Assembly: GCA_002049455.2 (NCBI GenBank)
Contig: KV918889.1
Span: forward strand, 1-64,000
Direction: 5' to 3'
Length of the DNA: 64,000 nt
From: Porphyra umbilicalis
Taxonomy: Eukaryota > Rhodophyta > Bangiophyceae > Bangiales > Bangiaceae
Shown here: in pieces, positions 22,201 through 31,246 of the stretch
How positions within the stretch are numbered: the first letter of the stretch is position 1
Layout: each line of letters begins with the position of its first letter
The notes under the pieces: model-generated
What the model was told of the DNA's origin: nothing
The model's input: the letters and a program-made list of their open reading frames with translations, nothing else
The model's database searches: none
Program-made: the position numbers and the translations under genes

Positions 22201-25200
22201 GGCTGATCTCTAGCCCGAGGATGACCTTGGCCTCGCCCAGGTCCTTCATCTCGAAGCGCTTGCGAAGCGCCTTCTTGATTTTGTTAATCGCCTCCATGCT
22301 TGACCCGAACAGAAGAAGATCGTCGACGTAGACCAGGACGATTATGATCTCACCGTCATCCATCTGGAGGTACAGGCAGGCATCCGGGTCGATGTTGTCA
22401 AACCCTTGCGACTTGAGGAAGGCGTCGAGCTTGGCGTACCACATCTTGGGGGCTTGCTTAAGCCCATACAGCGCTTGGAGAAGACGGCACACCTTGTCCG
22501 GATACGTGGGATCGACGTATCCCTCCGGCTGCTCCATGTAGACCTCCTCGTCAAGGTCACCGTTCAGGAAGGCCGTCTTGACGTCCATCTGATGCAGCTC
22601 CCACCCGTTCGCCGCCGTCATCGCCAGGATGCATCGGATGGTAGTGAACTTGGCCACCGGCGCAAACGTCTCGATGAAGTCAAGTCCCTTGATCTGCCGA
22701 TTGCCCATAAAGCACAGGCGCGCCTTGTGCCGCGTCGTGCTGTTCCCGACCTTGTCCAGCTCGTCTTTGACCTTGTACACCCACTAGCCCTTGAGCACGC
22801 GTCGGCCGACCGGGCGATCCGTCAAACGCCATATCTTGTTCTTGCGGATAGAGTTCATCTCCTGGTCCATTGCGGCCCGCCACTTGGTCGACTCTTGTCC
22901 TTGAACTGCTTCTTGGCCTTGAGCTCTGGGCAATCATGAGCGATGTGCCCAAACTTGTGGCAGTAGTAGCCTTCGATCTTGGAAAGGTCACCACGGCGGC
23001 CTTGACCTCGATAGTTGGCGCCGACGAGTGCCATGTCACCAATGCACTTGATCGCCGGTGACTTGTCCGCCTGACGCCGCTCCTCCTGAAGCAAGCGGCT
23101 CTTGACAAAGTCGAGGCTTAGCTCGTCCTCGCCCTTGGCGTCGAGAGCCACCAGCAGGTTCTCATACTTTGACGTCAGCCCGTTGAGAATGCTCATGGCG
23201 ACATCCATCTCCGTCACCTCGCCGCCCATGGCCTTGAGGTTCTCGCCGAGGTTGCGCACGCGGTTGATATAGCCCAGCATGCCCTCGCTGACGTTCATCG
23301 CGACGATGTAGAATTCGCGTCGCGCCTTCATCTTGTTCATCAAACTCTTGCGCTGGAAGACGCCTTGCAGGGTCGACCACATTTCCGCCGTCGTCTTGCA
23401 CCCCGACACGTGCTCCAGCTGCTCGGACCCAAGGGTGAGCCCGATGATGGCGCTCGCCTTCGTGTCTCGACGCTTCCACACCGCCAACTTGCGGTCCTCC
23501 GCGTCCGTCGGCTTGCCGTCTTCGTCAAGCATGTCGTCCAGATCGCGCAGCGCCAGGATCATCTTGATCCGCTGGCGCCACTCGTGGAAGTTCGTCTCCG
23601 TCAACTTGTCAATCTTGATGCCGCCCATGCCGGCAGCGCCATCGTCCATGATGCCTGCTTGTCGTAGCGCGTCCCGATCTTGCCGAACCTTGCGCCTTGA
23701 CCGTCATGTCTTTGAACCACCTTGCACTCGTCTTCTTCGCACTTGTCGCGACCGCCGCGACGCCGTCTGGCACACCTTGCCCTTGTCACAGCCCCAGCTC
23801 TGGGCCCATAACCTGTTGAAACGCAGTGGATATAGGGGATGGGGGACCACGGTGAAGTGGTTGAGAGGCTTGAGCTTGTGTGCATGTGTGCGAACGTGCT
23901 TTGTTGGTTGTCTCTCCAAAGCGCCCCTCTTCCCATCAAGGGCACTCCTCAAGTAGTCCAAGTCGGAGCACTCAAGCCCACCACGCAGCCCAAGCAGCTC
24001 GCCCGCGCACGCGCCCGCCCACACTCTAAATCAAAACGCTCACCAAATCAAAGCATCAGGGATCAAAGCAAAGCCCACGCAAATCAAAGCATCAGAAGCG
24101 CAAGAACAAAAAATGTGAAATCGCAAAAATTTCACTCAAAATCGCACGGGTACAAATGTCGAATGCACCAGCGGTCACCAAACCGCGAGGAAGTCGCATG
24201 GGTAGCCTAGTGGGAAGTAAGGCACCCACTCTCATTAGGCGTGACCTTCGGGTCGCGTCCGGGAGTCGGGGGTTCGAACCCTGTCAATACCTGGTTTCTT
24301 GAATTTTTCTTTTTACAGCAGGAGGGCTTACAGCGGCGTTGAGCATGACGTTCCAACAGTCGCGCGACAGGCCGAGCGACTCTATGGACTTGAAGGACTC
24401 ATCCGTCTCAATCGCCAATGCACCGATGGCCACGAGTCGTACGGCGTCGTCTGTGAACGCCGGGAAGATGTATCCAGGCTCGGGGCTGACCATAGGGGCG
24501 ACGAAGTACTCATCACCTGCCGCCAGTGCTCGTGAAACCATCCGCATTGCAGCATCCCGTCCTTGCCCCGACGGGTTCTTCTCGAGAATGGCATGACGAC
24601 GGGCGTACCGCAGGCACTCCTGTGGAACGGCTGCAGCCACGCACCCGTACTCCACCGCGAGCTTCTGACGCATGTCCTCCTCTTCTTGCGCCACCGTGAT
24701 GTGGTGGTGTGCCTGCACCTCTCTAGCAGTCAGCAGAAGGCCACGCGTGGACGCCGTGATGGGTGGGGGGGGTGGGAGTGCTCACCATGGGAGAAGATGA
24801 GGAAAGACCCAGAGACGTTCCTGAGCCTATCCTCTGTGATGGGCGTACCGACATGGATGAAGTTATCGCAAAGTGGTTGCGCTGACAGCGGTACGGCAGG
24901 GCCCATATAGGCTTTGCACTTCAAGCGTGTCCCGGGGGCGCGCGCGGTCATGCATGGATCGATGGTGCTCACTCCATCGGGCAGCTCCGTGGCCTTCCTG
25001 TACATGACAACAATGGCAAGAGGAGTAAAACAACCGTAACGACTCGAGAGTAGGCGATATATCCAGTAAGGAAGATAATCGTGTGGTCAGTGATCCTGCA
25101 GTCTTCAGTAGACCCGGCCAGAATAGGAAAGCACAGTCAAAACTGTGCGTGATAGGCTGCGCAGTGTACGTACATATTCTCCTCAATCCACTTTGAAATA

Positions 25201-25873
25201 AGTGAGAGGTCCGTCACGTTCGACAGCGACGCGTTCTCGTAGGAGACACGGTTGGAAGCCGTGTACATGGAGCACCCCAGGAACGAGTGTCCCGTTGCCG
25301 TAATGGTCTTGATCCTTCCCGGGGGAGACGGTCAAAGCTGAGAGCACAGGTGGTTGGGACAGGGGCGCTTGTCGAACGGGAGGACTAGGGTGACATACTT
25401 GTCCCACGATCTGCTCAGGGCCTGCCGGGCAGTGTCGGCTGCTGCTACCCCGCCGCTTGCCTCCCGGAACAGCTTCTCGTAGGCCACGTAAGCGTCGTCT
25501 TCGCCTGGTTGAATGGATATGTGCGACAGAGCCAGGAAAGAGTCGGCACGTGCGTGCACGCCTCAACGCCCGCACATGGGTACTCGATCCATTTATAGGA
25601 ACAAAACCCGAAGTTCAGGGACATCAGCGCGTTGTGGTTCCGGCTTTGCCCACTTGCGGACTTGTACGCAACGAACGACTTTGGGTTCTCCGTCTTCTCC
25701 ACCGACGCCACAGGGACAATGGTGAGCACGCCGGATGTTGACGACCTTGAAGTTTGCGGGTACGAGGGCACCACGATCGACTCGATTATCTTCTCTGCAG
25801 TCAGCCCACGCTTTCCAAACTTGGGTCCGATGGAGAGCACAGGTAGACGAAGGGGTGGGGCGGGGGCATCCAC
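19291..25873 (-). CDS. multi-exon gene of unknown function, split by a Copia insertion
   Basis: The gene reads leftward. Upstream exons lie at about 25570-25873 (GLTAEKIIESIVVPS), 25330-25560 (ISIQPGEDDAYVAYEKLF) and 25174-25310 (ITATGHSFLGCSMYTASN). An exon at 24786-24997 (KATELPDGVSTIDPC) follows after a 176-bp GTACGT intron (24998-25173). A 65-bp GTGAGC intron (24721-24785) leads into the exon starting at 24720 (QAHHHITVAQEEEDM). Phases match at both. The Copia element interrupts this last exon after LGLSRD; beyond it the same frame resumes with GDNFVLAITTTVRN and runs to 19291. The C-terminal region has a basic patch (PKKLARRTARRTKNK), a short coiled coil (RVLQLEMELLEHKNGAL) and a Pro/Gln/Ala tail, suggesting a nuclear protein. 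Joints between the three upstream exons are unresolved, and no first ATG is certain. No known domain. Confidence 0.6.
20656..20660. repeat. target-site duplication GTCGC (left of Copia-1)
   Basis: GTCGC occurs directly left of the LTR at 20656-20660 and directly right of the other LTR at 24359-24363. A 5-bp duplication is normal for Copia integration. Confidence 0.95.
20661..21205 (-). repeat. Copia-1 left LTR (3' LTR)
   Basis: 545 bp, bounded TGTTGAAACG...GTTCCAACA in plus orientation and nearly identical to 23814-24358. It carries a tRNA-like segment and a T-rich stretch near its inner end. Confidence 0.95.
21050..21128 (+). other. tRNA-like Pol III A box and B box inside the LTR
   Basis: TAGCCTAGTGGG (21050-21061) matches the A-box pattern TRGCnnAGnGG, and GGTTCGAACCC (21118-21128) matches the B box with a 5-bp T-stem around it. 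The flanks do not pair as an acceptor stem, so this is a tRNA-derived remnant and not a working tRNA gene. The same segment recurs in the right LTR at about 24203-24281. It is absent from the LTRs of the sibling copy. Confidence 0.6.
23797..23813 (-). promoter_or_regulatory. Copia-1 primer-binding site (initiator tRNA-Met internal fragment type)
   Basis: Next to the 5' LTR, the minus strand reads GGTTATGGGCCCAGAGC. From memory this matches the PBS of Drosophila copia, which pairs with an internal anticodon-arm fragment of initiator tRNA-Met and not with its 3' end. Confidence 0.75.
23814..24358 (-). repeat. Copia-1 right LTR (5' LTR)
   Basis: 545 bp with the same ends as the left LTR. It is followed at once by the GTCGC target duplication and by the resuming host exon. 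Confidence 0.95.
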
Positions 25874-25899
25874 TCTTGCACCGGCTGGGGTGATCTAGT

Positions 25900-26605
25900 C
25901 CATAGCATGCGAAGACCGTCACGGAACCTGTGGAGACGAGACACCGGATAGCGGGGGAGGACCGGAGCGCAGGTACCGCTTCGTCGTGCCGTGGACTGAG
26001 CAGAAGAGCGGTTGCGAGGGAAGCGGGGGGTGGCGGGGTAGCAGCAGAACGGTGTGAGAAAGGGAGAGGATTGCAGTGCCGGTGACGACGCGCGCGGTAT
26101 GGATGCGGATGGTGGCCTGAAAGCGCGCCATCGCCTCCGGCAGCGGCAAAAAAACGCGCGCCGTTTTGGTGGCACCTCGCCTGGACGAGCCCGCGCATTC
26201 TCAGACGCCCACGACGGTCCTGTCGACCCAGTGAAATGGGCACCGGCGGCGGGAGGGGGGGGAGGCTACGTACACGTGCAGCCCGCACCTTCCCTCCATC
26301 GACCCTATATAAGATAGGGTCTGTGGAAGTAAGGATGGTATCTGGCGTGCAATTAAACCCGATTTTGTGCCATACTTACTCAAAAGGTCCGTTACTTACT
26401 TCTTTGCAGCCATATAACCCCATAGGTTAACCGCCACGTGCGTATCAGTGTGGAAGCAGTTCAAGGCGTCAGTCAAATTCAGTCAATATCCGGTTGTGTT
26501 CACTCCAGTTATGTATCGTCGGGAAGTGTACCACTGTATAATACTTGGGAATACTTGCCGGTACAGCGCGTCGCATTTCAGATTGAGGTGATATGGGCCC
26601 AGTAC
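25900..26605. other. gene 5' flank with TATA-containing palindrome
   Basis: Upstream flank of the unknown minus-strand gene. It includes the perfect inverted repeat GACCCTAT-ATAAG-ATAGGGTC (26301-26321), which carries TATATAA on the plus strand and TTATATAG on the minus strand, a possible core promoter. The frame near 25919-26149 (minus) may be a first exon but is not proven. The last bases before 26606 (26598-26605, CCCAGTAC) are the left target duplication of the adjacent MITE. Confidence 0.35.
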
Positions 26606-26928
26606 TTGGGTTGCTCGGGGCGTCGCTACGAGCGCCGTTAGGGCGTCACCAGGGCGTCATGTGGGCGTCGTGCGCCCCGATCGCCCCAACTCAAAAGGGT
26701 GTCAGCAAGGCGTCGCGAAGAGATAGTTTTCAGGGGGCACCCAGCCTTGACACAAAAATGACATAAGAACGCAAAAGATGGGTGCCACTTTACTCATATT
26801 GCGACTATTGAGGGTGCTACTTGGGCCGTCGTGAGGGCGTTTTGGCTGCCTAATGGGGCGTCATTAAGGCGCCTTTTCCGGCGCACGCCCGTGACGCCCC
26901 TGAAATAGGGGCGTCGTGTGCAACCCTA
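26606..26928. mobile_element. hAT-type MITE with perfect 8-bp target duplication
   Basis: A 323-bp element with short terminal inverted repeats T(T/A)GGGTTGC, flanked on both sides by CCCAGTAC (26598-26605 and 26929-26936). The interior holds about ten copies of GGCGTC in both orientations, like the subterminal motif clusters bound by hAT transposases. No coding capacity. The identical target duplication suggests a fairly recent insertion. Confidence 0.85.
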
Positions 26929-26936
26929 CCCAGTAC

Positions 26937-27795
26937 ACATAATCGCAGGATTACAAAGCATTCTCGTTCATTCCAGGTACATGCGTGCAATGCCCTGGTC
27001 TTCAAGGCGGTGGCGCGCTCGGCGACGCATCAACACGGAGCACTCCGGCCACCTCCATGGCCGCGTACACGCACAGGGGCACGTAAAGCCACGCTGCCGT
27101 AGCGGGGGGAACGTGGGGCGCGGAAAGGGGTTCCGCCGCCGCCACCGCAGCGGCGGCGGCCCGCCGGCGTGGCGCAACGCCCGAGGGGCCGTCACCCCGC
27201 CGCGCTGCGCACCTGCGCACGGCGGGCGGGGCGGCCGACACCACGCACGAGCGGGCGGGTCGGACCGAACGCCGCGCGACGTGGCGCCTCTAACCGCGCG
27301 GCTAGAGGGCGTCAGAAACCGACGACGCGCCGCCGCAACAGAAGCCAGCGCGCAGGAACGATCACCCGCGGGTCATTGCGTGCGCGTCGAACCGCGGAAG
27401 TCGCTGCGCGCGGTCGCCGCGCGCAACTCCGGGTGGTGGGGGAGCGCAGGGGGGCAGACGACGTCCGGGCCCTGCGACACATGTGGCAGGACAGATCTTC
27501 TCAGTGACGCAACTTTATTCGCTTTTAGCATCATGACGACCCTACCCCGTCAGGCCGGCGTCCTAAGGTAGCCAATCAACTGCCAATTTAATTGTGAATA
27601 CAGGATGTAAATCAAGGCGCGTCACACAGGTCTTTGGTCTTCGCTTGCGGTCATGCCGCACGAGCCCCTCTTCTCTGTCGAGGCACCAGAGGGAAACCAT
27701 ACTGGGAAGGGGGCAGGATGACGCGCGGCCCCGGCGAGGGTACTGAGAAGGAGACCGAGAGGTGCGTGGTGAGGAGGATGGTCGGGTGGGACTGA
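26937..27795. other. GC-rich intergenic, no supported gene
   Basis: GC-rich palindromic stretch around 27110-27300, then mixed sequence. A minus-strand frame near 27000-27130 has one hydrophobic segment (WLYVPLCVYAAMEVAGVL) but no other support. Confidence 0.3.
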
Positions 27796-28044
27796 GAAGT
27801 GCTTGCCGGTCTGCCCTCGCGTGCCCTCGGTCGCCGGGCGAGCGAGATATACGCCCACTCGACTGCCGGTGGCTGGGCGCCCGCCAGCACACCGCGGGCA
27901 GCTGCCCGCGTGCGTCCCCCGGTGGGGGGGGCAGCATAAGTAGTCCCCCGCTCCCCAGTGTAGGGTGTGGGCGTCCCGCGCTCGACCGGTCCGTTGGCGG
28001 CTCTTGCGCGGTACCCTGCGGCGCTGCTAGCTCAACTCGGCCAT
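27796..28044 (+). repeat. direct repeat copy A (about 250 bp)
   Basis: Starts GAAGTGCTTGCCGGTCTGCC and ends GCTAGCTCAACTCGGCCAT. It matches 30029-30279 in the same orientation at roughly 80-85 percent by eye. Nature unknown: it could be a terminal repeat of an old element or a duplicated intergenic segment. Confidence 0.8.
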
Positions 28045-28689
28045 ACCCTCTCGGGCCGGCATCCTCAGGTAATCATCAATAGAGATGGCGCCGCTCAAAG
28101 TCGGGCAGCGACGTAGCGGTCGTATGGTTCCCGGCAGGCGTCGTCCAGGTCCGCCTGGGCATCGACGCAGTGTGCCGAAACCGTGGTTGTGCTTTTGTTG
28201 CGCATCCTCATCAACTTCGCGATGGTATCGAGGGCGTAGCCGACGGCGCGGGCGCTGGTCGCGGCGCCCGCCCAAAGAGAGTGCCCGAAGTAGATGTGTT
28301 GAGGCAGCCCCCCACGCCGGGGCAGGTAAGTCGGAGTTACCGCGGACTGCCTGACTAGTTCCAGGAATACTTATGCGGTCATCGGCTTGTTTGGGTGTGC
28401 CAACGACGTGCATTGCTGTATGTGTGTGATGTAACTACTTGTACTTGTATATCGAGGGCAGCTCACTTTGAAGCTGAGGTCTGGGAGATTCTCGCGGGCT
28501 CCTCGAGGGGCGTCTCGGTTTATGGGGTGGTGAGATCATGTATCCTCCAAGGGAGGGAGCGCTGCGCTGGCGGGGGGTGCCCCGGCAGGACGTGGCGAGA
28601 GAGGCATTCGGAGGGGTTAAGACCCTGCTGGCCTCGCGCCTCAGACCGCTCTCGAGTAAAGCAACGCATCCACCTAACTACTGCTTACC

Positions 28690-29779
28690 TCAAAATATGC
28701 AACCGTCGTGTGCCTGTTCGTGAATGAGGTAGAGCCTCTGCCGAAGCCACGCCGTGGCCACGTCGGTGGGCAGCCCCGACTTGTCACCAATTGGGGTGAA
28801 CAGGTTCTGATCGGGCGCGGCGCCAGCCAATGTCATGGCGGTCACATGGCAACGGACGAGGTCATATGCCGAGTTCGCCGCGCCCGCCGCTCGCCGAGGC
28901 ACGCCGGTCATCAGCCGCTCGCGCTTGGCGCGGGCGCCGTGCTTGAAGTTGGCCACCTGGATGAGCAGGTGCGCCTGCGAGAGGGTGACGTCATGAATGC
29001 GGAGATTGGCCCCTTGCCGCGACGACCGCCTTGTTGATATTGCGGTCGCGGAGATGGACGGTCTCCACGTCGATGTGATGCCGCGCCCGGGAGGCGTGGG
29101 CGTCGAAGGTAGCGAGCTTGCGCTCCTGGAGCTGGGCGGCGATGGTCGCGTCCGGCTCCTTGAGGACGTCGTAGCGCGCCGCGCACAGCTCGGACAGCTG
29201 GCTAGGGTAGACGCAGGAGCGGAGAAGGAGAGCTTGGAGCGTCTTGAGGTCATTATAGCTCGTCGAATTCTTGAAGGCGAGGATCTCATCATGGATGCGT
29301 CTGCTCCAAGCCTCAATGATGGTGAGTTACTTCGCTTCCTGGGCCTCGGCGCAGGGCTCTGAGGGTGGGACGTCGTCCCGGTAGCGGAGCGTCTTCATAC
29401 AGTGAAGGGAGGGGAACCATGTACGCGCTGATCGGGGGAGATGGAAGTAGTCCGGGGGCTCCCATTTGAGGGCGGCGCTCCGGGCCCCGCAGTCGGTAAC
29501 GGCCGACGGGGGAATTGGGAAATCAGTATCATCGTCGCTTGAGGATCCGCCTCGGCCACTCCGGGCCGTCCGAATGGCACGGGCGATGCCATTGACCAGG
29601 GCTAGGGGTAGGCAGGCGTCGCTGCCGGCCGAGTTGGTGGCCGCAGGAAGCCCCGCGGCTGCGTCGGTGGCGGCGTTGCCGGCGCCTTCGTTGCCACCGC
29701 CCTCCTTTCCCAGCGCAGCGCCTTCGGCGTTGAGCTCAAGGGCAGCGAGGCAATTGCTGATGATCGTGACACCAGCCAC
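28690..29779 (-). pseudogene. coding-like remnant of unknown family
   Basis: The minus strand carries protein-like sequence in changing frames: an Ala/Gly-rich start with ISNCLAALELNAEG, PPDYFHLPRSARTWF, a helical middle (TSYNDLKTLQALLLRS, YPSQLSELCAARYDVL) and an end with VTLSQAHLLIQVANFKHGA and TAWLRQRLYLIHEQAHDG. It is broken by about two breaks. I do not recognise the family. Its position between two direct repeats suggests it could belong to an old element, which is only an inference. Confidence 0.4.
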
Positions 29780-30028
29780 GAGTCCATTGATGGCCGCGGC
29801 GAGGTCGGCCGGGTCCCCGGCCGCCGCAGTGGCCGCACGCGCTCCGGCCCCATCTGTAGCAAGAGGGGGCGGCTGTTGCTGTAGAAACTCAGCCGCGTCC
29901 GCGTCGGCAGCCGCCGCGACGTCGGCAGCGTCAGCCTCTCCCTGCGTATTGACAGTTCAGCGAAACCACGGGGCAGGCCCCCGGGAACCAACGCAGGCTC
30001 ACGTCGACGTAGATCGGTGTGAGACTGT

Positions 30029-30279
30029 GAAGTGCTTGCCGGTCTGCCCTCGCGTCCTCTCGGCCGCCGGGCGGGCAAAATATACGCCCGCTCGTTGGCC
30101 GGCGGCTGGGCGCCCGCCGGCACACCGCGGGCAGCTGCCCGCGTGCGCCCCCTGGGGGGGAGGGGGGAGCGAGAGTAGCCACCCGCTCCCCCGTGGAGGG
30201 TGTGGGCGCCCCGCGCTCGGCCGGTCCGTTGGCGGCCCTTGCGGGGTACCCCGTTGCTCCGCTAGCTCAATTCGGCCAT
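30029..30279 (+). repeat. direct repeat copy B (about 250 bp)
   Basis: Second copy of the repeat at 27796-28044, same orientation, 2.2 kb apart. Similarity stops near CGGCCAT on the right side of both copies. Confidence 0.8.
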
Positions 30280-30691
30280 TCCAACTCTGACACGCCCTCA
30301 GATCCCGGAGGAAACGGATGCAGCCTGCCACCTCTGAAACGGAGAGGAAGTCCTGTGATCTCAGCATATGTGGGCATCTCTACATTTTGAGAGCACCATG
30401 TCCTCAAGGGCAGAAAAAGCGTCCACCCTCATTCACATTAATCTGCCGGAATGAAGTTTAAAGTCGCTTGTATCCCATTCGCCGGAGATATTTGAAGCCT
30501 TCGAACAATGCTGCCGCGGCTCGGCTTTCGATTCTTTTCTTTTAGTCTTGTCGCGTGCCATTTGACCGTGAAGGGCGTTGTCACGAACTTGATTCATTTT
30601 TTGGCAACGTCCCCTACTGTCCTCGCACATTTTCTCGGTCAGAATCTTGAGACCGTTACCTGTACGCTCACCAAGTCGTTTCGCTGTCTGA

Positions 30692-31243
30692 GAGCATCTC
30701 CACCAATGGAGCCAACCGTCCAACCCAACGGCCACGTGTGCACAACGTGTGGTGCTGTCACTGGCTCTCCAAACGCAGAGCCAAAACTAAGAAGATCACG
30801 TCTCAAGCTTGGGCTCTCCTGGACGTCTCTGGCGGTGGGCCTCTTTTGTGGCACGCCAGTATTCTCACAGACGTACTGCACACAATCTCCATGACTGCCA
30901 GATCGTCGCCCAACTGTCTGCAAGCCACGGGTCACGCTTTTTATTGGCTTTCGTGGTCCGAACAGGGAACCAGGGGTTGGCCAAAGGACTCGGGGCGTCT
31001 CCAAACAGGCGTGTTTGGAGTGGCGCTGCCGTTCAAGCTCCAAAAGAAGGGCGATCCCGCGAGGCCACCACGAGATGCATTAAGGGATTAGAAAATGTGA
31101 GAAGTGCCATTTTTGGGCCGTCACACCACCGTCACATCCTAGTTTTGGAGCGAATCCCAGCCACCAGTGCTCCAACCGTCCAAACGGCCAAACGGTGCCA
31201 CGTTTGGCTGTTTGGACGGTTGGAGCCATTGGTGGAGACGCTC
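30692..31243. mobile_element. Harbinger-like MITE
   Basis: A 552-bp segment with inverted ends GAGC(A/G)TCTCCACCAATGG continuing into CCAACCGTCCAA. It is flanked on both sides by TGA (30689-30691 and 31244-31246), a 3-bp duplication as in the PIF/Harbinger group (usually TWA). An internal near-perfect hairpin at about 31166-31228 uses the same TCCAACCGTCCAAACGG words. No coding capacity. Confidence 0.65.
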
Positions 31244-31246
31244 TGA

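Larger units (their letters stand above)
20661..24358 (-). mobile_element. Ty1/Copia LTR retrotransposon, copy 1 (recent, broken)
   Basis: A 3698-bp Copia element read leftward. It has 545-bp LTRs (TGTTG...CAACA), a GTCGC target duplication, a primer-binding site next to the right LTR and a purine tract next to the left LTR. Recognised parts, in element order, are gag with a CCHC zinc knuckle (about 22.9-23.6 kb), then reverse transcriptase with YVDDLL and RNase H (about 21.4-22.8 kb). I do not recognise protease or integrase, so it looks non-autonomous and broken, with a few breaks. The two LTRs differ at about four of 545 positions, so the insertion is recent. It lies inside an exon of a host-type gene. 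It is a sibling of the copy at 38627-43585, sharing the first LTR segment, PBS and protein sequence. Confidence 0.95.

Noticed and set aside
26918-27571. 217-codon plus-strand frame
   Set aside because: GC-rich composition artefact overlapping a MITE end; no recognisable domain.
27796-30279. Interpreting the 250-bp direct repeats as LTRs of a retroelement
   Set aside because: No PBS, purine tract, target duplication or retroelement protein was found between them.
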